Positions 25,003 through 34,121 of a DNA stretch of 64,000 bases are shown piece after piece. Source of the DNA: UBA7067 sp051880615 (lineage in GTDB: Bacteria; Bacillota; Clostridia; Oscillospirales; Acutalibacteraceae); the NCBI GenBank assembly GCA_051880615.1, contig JBJEOH010000002.1, forward strand, positions 17,361 to 81,360, written 5' to 3'. Positions within the stretch are counted from its first letter, which is position 1. Each line of letters begins with the position of its first letter. The translations under genes were made by a program, and so were the position numbers. Under the pieces are notes generated by a model, which was given only the letters and a program-made list of their open reading frames with translations, was not told where the DNA came from and made no database searches.

Positions 25003-25031
25003 TTGACACATTTTGCTGTTAGAATTAATCT
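25003..25031 (+). promoter_or_regulatory. putative promoter of the membrane protein-mrp pair
   Basis: TTGACA (25003-25008), 17 bases, TAATCT (25026-25031), upstream of the gene at 25089. Confidence 0.5.
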
Positions 25032-25088
25032 GTTATATTCAGGCCGTCTGCAAAATTCAAGCGGCTGTTATCAGGAGGATAAAGCATT

Positions 25089-25754
25089 ATGAAAAAACCA
25101 ACCAAGAGAGAGCAAATCAATTTAGTCTTTTCGGCAATACTTATCTTAGGCTTTGGCGCTTGCGCCTATTTCTTCTCGGCAATGACAGGCAGCTCACTTG
25201 CTGACAATACTATTGGCAAGCTTGTTTATTTGCTGATATTTGTGCTGTTCGGAGCTATTCTTTTCTATGCGACAAGAGTAGGCGACGGCAAGCAGATTAA
25301 GCGTTTTAACATTGCATCACTTATTTTGGTGTGTCTCCCTGCAATTTATGTAATTCTCGCATATATGTTTGATTTTATGCCGTTGCACGCGCAAATCGGC
25401 ACAAGCAATTCGGTAGCCGCAATTCTGGCGGCAGTTGCACTGGGCTACGGTATTCCGTATACCTTCTTAAGCGGCTATGAAATCTTAGACGAGCAGGCTG
25501 AGAAAGAATCTGAGCAGACAGAACAAACATCAGAAGATGACGGAGAGGTTGACTACTCAACAATCAAAACTCTTGACCTCGAAGTTCCCGAAAACCCGGA
25601 TACTGCTGAAACAGACGGAGATGACAAGGAAAAGGCAGACTCCGAGGAGGAATCTGAGACTGCTGACGAGGCAAAGAAAGACGGAAGCGACGAAATTTCT
25701 GAGGATACTGCTAAGACGATAGAGAGTATTCTAAACGAAAAAACAGATAAATAA
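25089..25754 (+). CDS. four-helix membrane protein with acidic cytoplasmic tail, unknown function
   Basis: A 221-residue protein. Residues 10-135 hold four hydrophobic segments (LVFSAILILGFGACAYFF; IGKLVYLLIFVLFGAILFY; FNIASLILVCLPAIYVILAY; VAAILAAVALGYGIPYTFL). The last 80 residues are highly acidic, disordered and end in a short helix (AKTIESILNEK). I do not recognise a family. It has an AGGAGG ribosome site, an own putative promoter, and is followed after 18 bases by the mrp gene. Confidence 0.7.
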   Translation: MKKPTKREQINLVFSAILILGFGACAYFFSAMTGSSLADNTIGKLVYLLIFVLFGAILFYATRVGDGKQIKRFNIASLILVCLPAIYVILAYMFDFMPLHAQIGTSNSVAAILAAVALGYGIPYTFLSGYEILDEQAEKESEQTEQTSEDDGEVDYSTIKTLDLEVPENPDTAETDGDDKEKADSEEESETADEAKKDGSDEISEDTAKTIESILNEKTDK

Positions 25755-25772
25755 CATTAAGGAGATTTATAA

Positions 25773-26612
25773 ATGTCAGAATGTTCACACGATTGCAGCA
25801 GCTGCGGCGAAAGCTGTTCATCGAGAAAGCAACCGAAGGATTTTATCGAAAAGCTCAACGAGCTTTCAAATGTTAAAAAGGTTATCGGTGTTGTAAGCGG
25901 CAAGGGTGGAGTAGGTAAATCAATGATAACATCGGTTCTTGCCGTGCTTTTTAATCGCAGAGGATATAAGACGGCTGTGCTTGACGCCGATATAACAGGT
26001 CCTTCAATACCGAAAGCTTTTGGTATAAACAAGGAAAAGGCAAAGGGCAGTGAATTTGGTCTTTTGCCGGTGCAGACAAAAACGGGTATTGATGTTATGT
26101 CGGTCAATCTGCTTTTACCGAACGAGTCTGACCCGGTTATCTGGAGAGGACCCGTTATCGGCGGAACGGTAAAGCAGTTCTGGACGGACACAATCTGGAA
26201 GGATATTGACTATATGTTTGTCGATATGCCGCCGGGAACAGGCGATGTGCCGCTGACTGTATTCCAGTCGATACCTGTTGACGGTATTGTTGTTGTCACC
26301 TCGCCGCAGGAGCTTGTTTCTATGATAGTCGGCAAGGCTGTAAAAATGGCGAAGATGATGAATATTCCTATTCTCGGCATTGTTGAGAATATGAGCTATT
26401 TTGAGTGTCCCGACTGCGGCAATCGCCACAGCATATACGGCGAAAGCCATATTGACGAGGTTGCGGAGAATTTCGGTATTGATGTTTTAGCCAAGCTGCC
26501 GATTGATTCTCAGCTTGCAAAATGCGCCGACACAGGCACAATAGAGCTTTTTAACCGCAGCTGTCTTGACAATGCGGCGGATGTTATTGAAAGTAAAACT
26601 GCAATAAATTAA
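25773..26612 (+). CDS. mrp: Mrp/NBP35-type P-loop ATPase, Fe-S cluster carrier
   Basis: A 279-residue cytoplasmic ATPase of the Mrp/ApbC/NBP35 class, which binds and transfers Fe-S clusters. The N-terminus has four spaced cysteines (CSHDCSSCGESC) as in NBP35-type proteins. The deviant Walker A is SGKGGVGKS (about 47-55), Walker B-like FVDMPPGTGD, and a CPDCG pair near residue 211-214 is the bridging cluster site. A strong AAGGAG site precedes it. The operon ends at a strong terminator. Confidence 0.93.
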   Translation: MSECSHDCSSCGESCSSRKQPKDFIEKLNELSNVKKVIGVVSGKGGVGKSMITSVLAVLFNRRGYKTAVLDADITGPSIPKAFGINKEKAKGSEFGLLPVQTKTGIDVMSVNLLLPNESDPVIWRGPVIGGTVKQFWTDTIWKDIDYMFVDMPPGTGDVPLTVFQSIPVDGIVVVTSPQELVSMIVGKAVKMAKMMNIPILGIVENMSYFECPDCGNRHSIYGESHIDEVAENFGIDVLAKLPIDSQLAKCADTGTIELFNRSCLDNAADVIESKTAIN

Positions 26613-26620
26613 TAAAATAA

Positions 26621-26662
26621 CGGCAGCAGTAAGGAGTTTTTCTTACTGCTGCCGCTTTTTAC
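26621..26662. terminator. terminator after mrp
   Basis: A 13-bp perfect stem (26621-26633 with 26642-26654) followed by CTTTTT; it separates convergent genes. Confidence 0.9.
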
Positions 26663-26674
26663 TTGGGTTTGCTC

Positions 26675-28786
26675 TTAGCGGTTCTTCATTTTATATAGCT
26701 GCATATCGCCGGCATGCCCTATCATAGTATAATCATCGCCCATAAAAGTAGTGAGGTTGTTTGTGTTCTTCTCTACATCCAGACGGTAGACGAGCATATA
26801 TTCTGTCTTTTTGCTCTCGCTGTAATAATTCGGGTATTGATATAGGTTCTTGAACTGATACATATGCGGAATATAATATCCGTTTGCCGTAACCTCAGCT
26901 TCCTTGGGAATAGTATTGATTAGCTCGGTGTATTGCTCGTTCATATCGTGGTTGCTTACCGCTACATCAATATAATATGCGCTTCTTGGGACGATAAGCG
27001 AAAAGCTCATTACAATGCACATTGCAAGGCTGAACATTAGAATTTTGTTCTGCACGCTGCGCTTTGCGCCTGCAATAACAATAATCGTCATAAATATTAT
27101 CAGTGCCGCAGCACCGTAGGTGTATTGGAAGCCTATATCGTATTGGTACTGCCAGTTTGGCATAAGGTCAACCGCAAGCATCGGGATAAATAATACAAGC
27201 ATTGACTTTTTCTCGCTTAAGAAAGGCGCAAAGGCAACCGGCAGCAGCATCCACACCATAAAGATTATTTTATCGTGTGTGAACACCTGAGATAGAAGAT
27301 AACCGAAGTTTGCAAGACAGTTTTTTACAACTGCTCCGAGTCCGCTTTCGCCGTCAGCCATATAATTTGCAAGTCTGTCATCCATTATTCCGCTTCCGAG
27401 AGCCGCTACAACCGAGCTTGCTATCAGAAAATAAATAACCGCGACGGCAAACATACAGCCGCCGACAATATACTTTTTGCGTGTTAATATGAGGAAAAGC
27501 GCAATAGCCATAATGTATATTGCAGCATCTTCCTTTACGCCAAGCGTAAGCAGGCAGAAAACGGCAGTGCCGATAAGGTTTTCTTTTAGAATAAAATACA
27601 GTGCCCATAGAATAAGTACGGTAAGAAACTTGTTTTCGTGAAAATCGTACAGACAGCCGTTTGCAAGCGAGGGGAAGAAAATATAAATAATACTCATTAC
27701 CGCCGTTATGATGTTTGACAGCTTTAAGTGCTTGCAGATAAGCACGACGGGAATTACGCCGATTGCCACAAATGCCGCCTGAATAACAAGCAGTGTTTCG
27801 GGGCGTGGGCAAAGCATATAAAACGGCAGCAGCAGATAATAAAACGGACTGAAATGCACGCCGAAGTGCGACATCAGGGTGTTGCGCTCAACTGTAGTGT
27901 CGGCAAGTCCTGTTGTGCGCATATTTTCAAACATCTGTGTGAATATTCCGAAATCAAAATTGTGGGACATATATGCGCTGTATCTTGCTATGCAGGCGGT
28001 AGAGACTATTACGGTAAAAAGCGCTATTCCCACTCCGGCTGTCGTCCATACTGCAAATTTAGGCAGGGCGATACTCGTGATGTTCAGCTTATCGCCCTTG
28101 CAAATCCACGCGACTATAAAGAACATAACTAAGCCAACGGCAATGTTCATATAAATGTTTGAGGCATTCTCATCGCCCAATACGCACCCCTTATAAGCGA
28201 GCGTACTGCCGAACAGAATAGCCGAAACAAGCAGCGCACAAGGGATAAGCCGTTTGCTTTTCATTATTACGGCTACCAAAACGAGAAGGGCGAAAACCGT
28301 CAGGGTGGCTCCGAACAGGACAGACAGGCTGATGCTTGCTATAAAGGAAATGTCCTTGTAGCTGCCGTCAGTTGTAATAAGCGTCATAAAGCTGCCGAAA
28401 CAGAAGCCGGTGCATAAAGCGGCGAATATGTAATCAATCGGCATAAAGCTGAAAAAGCGCTTAACCATTGCGGCAGCGGCATCTATTGAAAATTGGCTGT
28501 CAACGGTTTGCTTTTTGTTTTCCGATGTAACTGCCGGCTCGGTGCTTGCGCTGTCATATGTGTTGACATCGCTGATTTCCTCTGCTTCAAGATCTGAAAT
28601 CAGAGCGTCACATTCGGCGAGTATAGCTTCGCTTTGAGCCAATATTGCTTCATCTTCGCCTTCATCAAGCGAAGTGCTGTTTCCTGTGTCGGCACTATCG
28701 CTGTTCGAACGAGGAGTGCTATCGCCTAACGGTAATATTTCATCAGAAAAGTCTGAACTCTTTGTCGGCTTTTCTTTGTTGTCCAT
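26675..28786 (-). CDS. DUF2079 multipass membrane protein
   Basis: A 703-residue integral membrane protein. An acidic, Ser/Asp-rich cytoplasmic N-terminus of about 110 residues precedes about twelve membrane helices. The DUF2079 core is recognised by YSAYMSHNFDFGIFTQMFENM, the following SHFGVHFSPFYYLLLPFY and CLYDFHENKF. DUF2079 proteins resemble GT-C fold glycosyltransferases, so transfer of a sugar from a lipid donor is possible but unproven. The gene is monocistronic with no nearby polysaccharide operon. Confidence 0.8.
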   Translation of the reverse strand: MDNKEKPTKSSDFSDEILPLGDSTPRSNSDSADTGNSTSLDEGEDEAILAQSEAILAECDALISDLEAEEISDVNTYDSASTEPAVTSENKKQTVDSQFSIDAAAAMVKRFFSFMPIDYIFAALCTGFCFGSFMTLITTDGSYKDISFIASISLSVLFGATLTVFALLVLVAVIMKSKRLIPCALLVSAILFGSTLAYKGCVLGDENASNIYMNIAVGLVMFFIVAWICKGDKLNITSIALPKFAVWTTAGVGIALFTVIVSTACIARYSAYMSHNFDFGIFTQMFENMRTTGLADTTVERNTLMSHFGVHFSPFYYLLLPFYMLCPRPETLLVIQAAFVAIGVIPVVLICKHLKLSNIITAVMSIIYIFFPSLANGCLYDFHENKFLTVLILWALYFILKENLIGTAVFCLLTLGVKEDAAIYIMAIALFLILTRKKYIVGGCMFAVAVIYFLIASSVVAALGSGIMDDRLANYMADGESGLGAVVKNCLANFGYLLSQVFTHDKIIFMVWMLLPVAFAPFLSEKKSMLVLFIPMLAVDLMPNWQYQYDIGFQYTYGAAALIIFMTIIVIAGAKRSVQNKILMFSLAMCIVMSFSLIVPRSAYYIDVAVSNHDMNEQYTELINTIPKEAEVTANGYYIPHMYQFKNLYQYPNYYSESKKTEYMLVYRLDVEKNTNNLTTFMGDDYTMIGHAGDMQLYKMKNR

Positions 28787-28902
28787 AAAATCACATCCTA
28801 AAAAATCTCAATTAATATGTTACATTAATCTACAGTTTTTTTCAACTTGTTTGCCGCTTGAAACTGAAAAATTTTAATCCGAAAACAAAATTAGGACATA
28901 AA

Positions 28903-28937
28903 ACAGCCGTTCACACGACACGCGTATGAACGGCATA
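28903..28937 (-). terminator. weak terminator of the small membrane protein gene
   Basis: GCCGTTCA (28906-28913) pairs with TGAACGGC (28927-28934); TGTTTTAT follows on the reverse strand. Confidence 0.55.
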
Positions 28938-28970
28938 CATTGACAGATTAAGATTATAAAATGTCAAGGC

Positions 28971-29120
28971 TTACTGGATTGAGCCTTCAAGATACTTCTC
29001 AAGCTCCTCGTCGTCCTTCTTTTTCTTTTCTTTTATTACAAAGAAAGCAAAAGCAGCAGCGGCGATTGCCAAAATTGAGCTTGCAATAGCTATTAATGTG
29101 ATAAGTTTGCTTTTTTTCAT
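28971..29120 (-). CDS. 49-residue single-pass membrane protein
   Basis: A short gene reading MKKSKLITLIAIASSILAIA, then a hydrophobic stretch to residue 29, followed by a charged tail KEKKKKDDEELEKYLEGSIQ. It has an excellent GGAGG ribosome site before the ATG at 29120 and a terminator-like hairpin after the stop, so it is likely real. The layout (one membrane helix, charged cytoplasmic tail) is typical of small regulators or accessory subunits; no function is known. Confidence 0.7.
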   Translation of the reverse strand: MKKSKLITLIAIASSILAIAAAAFAFFVIKEKKKKDDEELEKYLEGSIQ

Positions 29121-29321
29121 AACTTTTAACCTCCGCCCGAGAGTTTTATTATGTATATATCATAACCATTATTTTGAAAAAAGTCAACCGCTAAATGCCT
29201 TGGGAATAAATTTAATCTTCTGTTAATATTTTGTTTTATGCAGGCTTTGGCAACAGCGCATTAATGTCTGATCAAGGGAGGTTAAAATTACAAGAGGGAT
29301 TTGAGAAATTGTCGAAACAGG

Positions 29322-29350
29322 TTGACAAGGTAGGTGTTAAAGGGTAAAAT
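29322..29350 (+). promoter_or_regulatory. promoter of the DUF4358/SGNH operon
   Basis: Perfect TTGACA (29322-29327), 17 bases, TAAAAT (29345-29350), 50 bases before the start of the first gene. Confidence 0.85.
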
Positions 29351-29399
29351 AAGAGAAAATATTGGGGGTGAATATCCCCTGAATCTTTTGGAGGTTGAA

Positions 29400-29870
29400 A
29401 TGAAAAAAATTTACAGTGCCTCGGCTTTATTATTGGCGATAATTGGTGTGTTTGTATTTGCCGGCTGCTCATCGCAGGCAAAAGATGTTGACCTTAAAAA
29501 TGTGATGCAGACAATCAACAGCGAATACAAAATTGACTCAACAACCGAAATTGCAGACAAATCAAGATTAAAAACTCTGTATCAGATTGATGAGGCTGAT
29601 GTTGAAAGCTTCGCGGCTGAAATTGACGAGCAGGGTATGAATGAAATTATACTTGTAAAGGCAGTTGACGCTGACGCCGCAAAAAGAGTATCGGATAAGC
29701 TTCAGATTCGTCTGAACAGCAAAAGAAGCCTTGCGGCAAGCTATGATGCGGAAACTCTTGATCTTATCAAGAAGTGCGAGGTTGCCACGAACGACAATGT
29801 ATATGTAAGGCTTATTGTTACAGAAGATGTTGAATCTGTTGTTGAAACCTATAACGGATTCTTTAAGTAA
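29400..29870 (+). CDS. DUF4358 lipoprotein
   Basis: A 156-residue lipoprotein with lipobox FAGC (Cys23). The mature domain has the DUF4358 pattern: predicted helix with an acidic turn (YQIDEADVESFAAEID), the ILVKAVDADAAKRVSDKL strand-helix, and KKCEVATNDNVYVRLIVTED. The ATG at 29400 follows GGAGG. A paralogue with the same blocks lies at 30874, with an SGNH hydrolase gene between them. DUF4358 lipoproteins are common in gut Clostridia, often beside SGNH/MBOAT genes; their role is unknown. Confidence 0.85.
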   Translation: MKKIYSASALLLAIIGVFVFAGCSSQAKDVDLKNVMQTINSEYKIDSTTEIADKSRLKTLYQIDEADVESFAAEIDEQGMNEIILVKAVDADAAKRVSDKLQIRLNSKRSLAASYDAETLDLIKKCEVATNDNVYVRLIVTEDVESVVETYNGFFK

Positions 29871-29910
29871 TCCGCAAATTGTATGTTGATTTTGCGGGGG
29901 ATGATGAAAG

Positions 29911-30852
29911 ATGGAAGAGAAAAATAACAGGGACGAGATAACGCAGCAAGCACACAGCAGAGAATATTACCGTTCGCGTGCAGTACAGAGAAAGCGCGCA
30001 AGAGAGCTTAAGAAAAGGCGCAGAAGAATGGTAACAGTTGCGGTGGTGGCGCTTATACTGGTGATAGTTTTGCTGATTACAACGGTAAACTGCATAGGCG
30101 GCTGCGTAAACTCAGGCAGCGTAAAGACATCTGCTACAGCAGGAACAGCTTCAAATCCGACTGAGCCTGCATCTAAAGCCACTGAGCCGTCAACAGCTGC
30201 ATCAGTTAACGCTGACGGAAGCGTCAGCCCTGAGTATTTTGACGATGCAGTGTTTGTGGGTGACAGTGTGACCCTGAGCTTTTCAATGTATGTTGAAAGT
30301 CAGCGAGAAAGCGGAGAAACCTGCCTTGGCAAGGCGTATATCCTCTCGGCGGGAAGCCTTGGATATGTTAATTCTGCACTGCCGGTAGGCGATGAGAACT
30401 GTGTTCTGCCGATTTATCAGGGTGTTCAGCAGCCGATAGAGGACAGCATAGCTCAGATAGGTGCGAAAAAGGTTTACATAATGCTTGGTATGAACGATAT
30501 CGGAGCGTATGATTTTGACTATGTAATGGAAAGCGTGAAGGCAAGAATCGGCGCAATAAAGGACAAATCGCCGGATGCGAAGATATATATTCAGTCTGTT
30601 ACCCCGCGTATTAAGGAGGTTCAGGATGAATACCTTAACAATGAGCTTATCAGAAGCTTTAACGAGCGAATGAAATCCTATGCACAGCAAAACAATTATC
30701 CCTATCTTGATATTTATTCGGCTCTGGCTGATGAGGGCGGCTATTTAAGAGAGGATTTCTGCGGTGACCCGGACAGTATGGGTATGCACCTGACAATGGC
30801 TGCAGACGCCGCATGGGAGGAATATCTCCTGAAGCACCCGGAGGGAAAATAA
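29911..30852 (+). CDS. membrane-anchored SGNH/GDSL-family hydrolase
   Basis: A 313-residue protein with a basic cytoplasmic N-terminus, one membrane helix (about 40-60), a Ser/Thr/Ala linker and an extracellular SGNH domain. Block I is FVGDSVTLS with the catalytic Ser, block III IMLGMNDIG with the oxyanion Asn, and block V PDSMGMHLT with the Asp and His of the triad. Such enzymes add or remove O-acetyl groups on envelope glycans. It lies between two DUF4358 lipoproteins and upstream of an MBOAT acyltransferase, which supports an O-acetylation role. Confidence 0.88.
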   Translation: MEEKNNRDEITQQAHSREYYRSRAVQRKRARELKKRRRRMVTVAVVALILVIVLLITTVNCIGGCVNSGSVKTSATAGTASNPTEPASKATEPSTAASVNADGSVSPEYFDDAVFVGDSVTLSFSMYVESQRESGETCLGKAYILSAGSLGYVNSALPVGDENCVLPIYQGVQQPIEDSIAQIGAKKVYIMLGMNDIGAYDFDYVMESVKARIGAIKDKSPDAKIYIQSVTPRIKEVQDEYLNNELIRSFNERMKSYAQQNNYPYLDIYSALADEGGYLREDFCGDPDSMGMHLTMAADAAWEEYLLKHPEGK

Positions 30853-30873
30853 CAATATAAAAGGAGTAAAAAT

Positions 30874-31362
30874 ATGAAAATCAGGACTGTTTCAAAAACG
30901 GTAATTTTGCTTATGCTCGCGGCTTTGACTGCTCTGTCAGTTTGTGCCTGCGGCGGTGACGGAGGGAAAACCCCGGCGGTTGCCGATATTGCACAGGCGA
31001 TAATCGACCAGTATCCGCTGTCTGACGCAATGAGTCAGGTTTCCGGCGAGGACAAGATAAAGAATGTATATGGCTTTGATGCTGCTGATTACACTGAGAT
31101 TGCGGCATATGTAAACAATTCGGGAACCGACCAGGACGAGATAGTTATAGTCAAGGCAACAAGCTCTGACGCAGTAAATTCAATCAAGGAAAAGCTTGAA
31201 AACAGAATGACTGCCAAACTGAACTCGACAAAAAATTATCTCCCCGAGCAGTATGATATGATAAGTAAGTGCGAGGTTGCCCAAAAAGGCGACTATGTGA
31301 GAATGATTATTTCTCCGAACGCCGAAGAAATGGTTAAAATATTCAACTCACAGTTTGAATAA
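30874..31362 (+). CDS. DUF4358 lipoprotein, second copy
   Basis: A 162-residue lipoprotein with lipobox VCAC (Cys25). It shares with the protein at 29400 the blocks YGFDAADYTEIAAYVN, IVIVKATSSDAVNSIKEKLENR and ISKCEVAQKGDYVRMIIS, so the two are diverged paralogues in one operon. An AAGGAG site precedes the ATG. A probable solute- or partner-binding accessory of the envelope-modifying enzymes next to it; this is inferred from context only. Confidence 0.85.
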   Translation: MKIRTVSKTVILLMLAALTALSVCACGGDGGKTPAVADIAQAIIDQYPLSDAMSQVSGEDKIKNVYGFDAADYTEIAAYVNNSGTDQDEIVIVKATSSDAVNSIKEKLENRMTAKLNSTKNYLPEQYDMISKCEVAQKGDYVRMIISPNAEEMVKIFNSQFE

Positions 31363-31390
31363 TAATTCGTATATATTATGATTTGACGCT

Positions 31391-31440
31391 TGAACCTGAC
31401 AGCGGCAGGGTTTACCCGCCTGTCAGGTTAAATCTTTATA
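31391..31440 (+). terminator. hairpin/terminator before the MBOAT gene
   Basis: AACCTGACAG (31393-31402) pairs with CTGTCAGGTT (31420-31429), then AAATCTTTAT. The T-tract is weak, so read-through into the acyltransferase gene is possible. Confidence 0.5.
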
Positions 31441-31472
31441 AAACATCTTGCAAAGAGGAGTGATTGGGGCGA

Positions 31473-32867
31473 ATGATATTCTCAAGCCTGTTGTTTCTAT
31501 TTTTATTTCTGCCCGTGACATTACTTGTGTATTATGTGGTGCCCAGAGCGTATAAAAATGTCTTTCTGTTTCTTATAAGTCTTTTGTTCTACGGCTGGGG
31601 CGAGCCGATGTTTGTATTTTTGATGCTCGCATCTATATTTATCAACTATATTCACGCATATCTGATTGACAAGCATAAAGAGAACCGTTCCTTTGGAAAA
31701 AAGCTTGTTATTTCGTCGGTTATCATAAATCTGGCGCTTCTGGGGTTCTTTAAGTATGCCGGATTTATCGGCGATACGCTCAATATGGTTATGCCGTTTT
31801 TGAATATTCCGATAATATCAATTCCGCTTCCTATAGGAATTTCGTTCTACACATTCCAGACTATGTCCTGTGTTATTGATGTTTACCGCGGTGATGCACC
31901 GGCAAAGAAGAATTTTATAACCTTTGGTACATATGTTGTGCTTTTTCCGCAGCTTATCGCAGGACCTATTGTCCGTTATAAGGATGTTGCCGACCAGCTT
32001 GATAACCGCCGCGAAAATATGGACCAGTTTGTTAGCGGCGTAAAGCTGTTTATGGTCGGTATGGGCAAAAAGATACTCGTAGCAAATCAGATGGGTTTGC
32101 TGTGGGACAGTATACGGGCAACGGAAAGTCAGGGTGTTCTCGGCAGCTGGATAGGAATAATAGCATATTCTATGCAGATATACTTCGATTTCAGCGGATA
32201 TTCCGATATGGCTATCGGTCTGGGCAGAATGCTCGGCTTTGAGTTCCTGAAAAACTTTGACTATCCGTACATCTCAAAAACAATCACCGAATTTTGGCGA
32301 CGCTGGCATATTTCGCTCAGCACATGGTTCAAGGAGTATGTTTATATACCTCTCGGAGGCAACAGAAAGGGTGTTCCAAGGCAGATTATCAATTTGCTTA
32401 TCGTTTGGGGCTGCACAGGCTTCTGGCACGGCGCATCATTGAACTTCCTCCTGTGGGGACTTTATTTCGGCGTTATTCTCATCATTGAAAAGTTTGTGCT
32501 TATGCGATTTTTGCAAAAGCTCCCGGCGATAATTCAGCATATATACGCGCTGTTTCTTATCTGCATCGGATGGGTTATATTCTATTTTGAGGATTTCGGT
32601 GAGATGATGAGCTTTCTCGGTAGCCTGTTTAATCCTGCCGGCGGACTTATCGGCAGCGATGCTCTGCATATCGTTGTTTCATACATTCCGCTTTTGGCGG
32701 TTGGAATTCTTGCCTGCACTCCTCTTGCAAACAAAATTTATCAAAAAATCAAGGGTTGGCAGTACATATGGATTCCCGAATCGGGTCTTTGCCTCGGCGG
32801 ATTGCTGCTTTGCACAGCTTCGCTTGTGAGTCAGAGCTATAACCCCTTTATCTATTTCAGGTTTTAA
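31473..32867 (+). CDS. MBOAT-family O-acyltransferase (AlgI/DltB type)
   Basis: A 464-residue membrane-bound O-acyltransferase with about ten helices. The catalytic region is visible: FWRRWHISLSTWFKEYVYIPLGG and the active-site His in GCTGFWHGAS. It would pass acyl groups (usually acetyl) across the membrane to an extracellular acceptor. The ATG at 31473 is preferred over the TTG at 31464, which is too close to the GAGGAG site. The next gene encodes the DHHW/AlgX-like partner, the common pair in exopolysaccharide acetylation. Confidence 0.92.
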   Translation: MIFSSLLFLFLFLPVTLLVYYVVPRAYKNVFLFLISLLFYGWGEPMFVFLMLASIFINYIHAYLIDKHKENRSFGKKLVISSVIINLALLGFFKYAGFIGDTLNMVMPFLNIPIISIPLPIGISFYTFQTMSCVIDVYRGDAPAKKNFITFGTYVVLFPQLIAGPIVRYKDVADQLDNRRENMDQFVSGVKLFMVGMGKKILVANQMGLLWDSIRATESQGVLGSWIGIIAYSMQIYFDFSGYSDMAIGLGRMLGFEFLKNFDYPYISKTITEFWRRWHISLSTWFKEYVYIPLGGNRKGVPRQIINLLIVWGCTGFWHGASLNFLLWGLYFGVILIIEKFVLMRFLQKLPAIIQHIYALFLICIGWVIFYFEDFGEMMSFLGSLFNPAGGLIGSDALHIVVSYIPLLAVGILACTPLANKIYQKIKGWQYIWIPESGLCLGGLLLCTASLVSQSYNPFIYFRF

Positions 32868-32887
32868 TGAAAGGAAGATAAGCTAAA

Positions 32888-34024
32888 TTGAATAAGAAAA
32901 AAATTCTTCATTTTATTCCTGCCGTTATATTTTTGGTTTTTATTTTTTCAATGGGTCTGCTTTTTATCTTTCTGCCAAAGAAGGACTACTCTGTAAATGA
33001 GAAGCGTTATCTGGAGGACTTTCCAAAGACGACCTTTGAGAACATCTGCTTTGGAGATTTTGATACCGAGTTTGAAACATATATGTCGGACCATATTGCA
33101 GGCAGGGACTTCTTTGTCGGAATGAATGCGTATTATAATCTGTATACCGGCAGAAACGGCTCAAACGGGGTTTACGCCGGAAAGGATAATTATCTTATCA
33201 ACGACCCGGTTGACAGAGAGAATAACCTTGAAAGCAATCTGAAAATTTTTGCCGATTTTACAAAGGCAAATAAATTGAACACTAATCTTATGATTATCCC
33301 CAGCACCGGATATATTATGAGCGATAAGCTGCCCGAGAACCACAAGGAGTATCTTGATGAGCAGTACTTTGATACTATACAGCAAAATCTGGGCGATATG
33401 AAGTTTATAAGCGTAATGAATGCATTTAAGCTTGCGGCACAGAGCGGCGACCAGCTTTATTACCGCACCGACCACCACTGGACAACACCCGGAGCATATC
33501 TTGCTTATCTTCAGTATTGCAAGAGCGTTGGTCTGACCCAGACGCCGGAGGATGCATTTGAAAAAACGACTGTAACCGGTTTTTACGGTACAACCTATTC
33601 GACAAGCGCATTGTGGAACACTCCGCCCGATAATATTGAGTTTTGGGAGAACCGTTCAAATCTCGGCGCTGTCAGTGTTAAAATAACAGAGGGCACAACC
33701 ACAAAGGAAAATGACAGCTATTTCTTCCTGAGCCATCTTGATGAGGCAGATAAATATCCGACATTCCTTGACGGAAACCACGCGCTTGTTGAGATTAAAA
33801 ACGAGAATGCACAGGGTGGAAAGTTGCTTGTTATCAAGGATTCTTTTGCGCACGCTATGGTGCCGTTCCTCTCGGAGAATTATTCAGATATTATTATGGT
33901 AGACTTACGCTACTACAAAAGCCCGATTTCTGAGATTGTAAAGGAATACGGAATCACCGATTGTCTTGTACTCTACAGTCTTGACAATTTTGCTACGGAT
34001 ACTGATGTTGCGTTTCTATCATAA
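32888..34024 (+). CDS. DHHW-family (AlgX/AlgJ-like) acetylation partner protein
   Basis: A 378-residue protein with one N-terminal membrane helix (about 9-27) and an extracellular SGNH-like domain. The signature DHHW is in YYRTDHHWTTPGAYLAY, and VIKDSFAHAMVPFL supplies the Ser-containing block. These proteins receive the acyl group from an MBOAT enzyme and place it on a glycan. It starts with TTG at 32888 behind GAAAGGAAG, 21 bases after the MBOAT gene. The acceptor is unknown. Confidence 0.88.
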   Translation: MNKKKILHFIPAVIFLVFIFSMGLLFIFLPKKDYSVNEKRYLEDFPKTTFENICFGDFDTEFETYMSDHIAGRDFFVGMNAYYNLYTGRNGSNGVYAGKDNYLINDPVDRENNLESNLKIFADFTKANKLNTNLMIIPSTGYIMSDKLPENHKEYLDEQYFDTIQQNLGDMKFISVMNAFKLAAQSGDQLYYRTDHHWTTPGAYLAYLQYCKSVGLTQTPEDAFEKTTVTGFYGTTYSTSALWNTPPDNIEFWENRSNLGAVSVKITEGTTTKENDSYFFLSHLDEADKYPTFLDGNHALVEIKNENAQGGKLLVIKDSFAHAMVPFLSENYSDIIMVDLRYYKSPISEIVKEYGITDCLVLYSLDNFATDTDVAFLS

Positions 34025-34121
34025 AATCTCTTGCCGATACTATCTTTTTTATCGCACAGATAGACTTAGTGGTGAAAGCAAGAAATTCCGGCAACAGCAA
34101 TCAGTTTAGTTGAGGGAGAAT

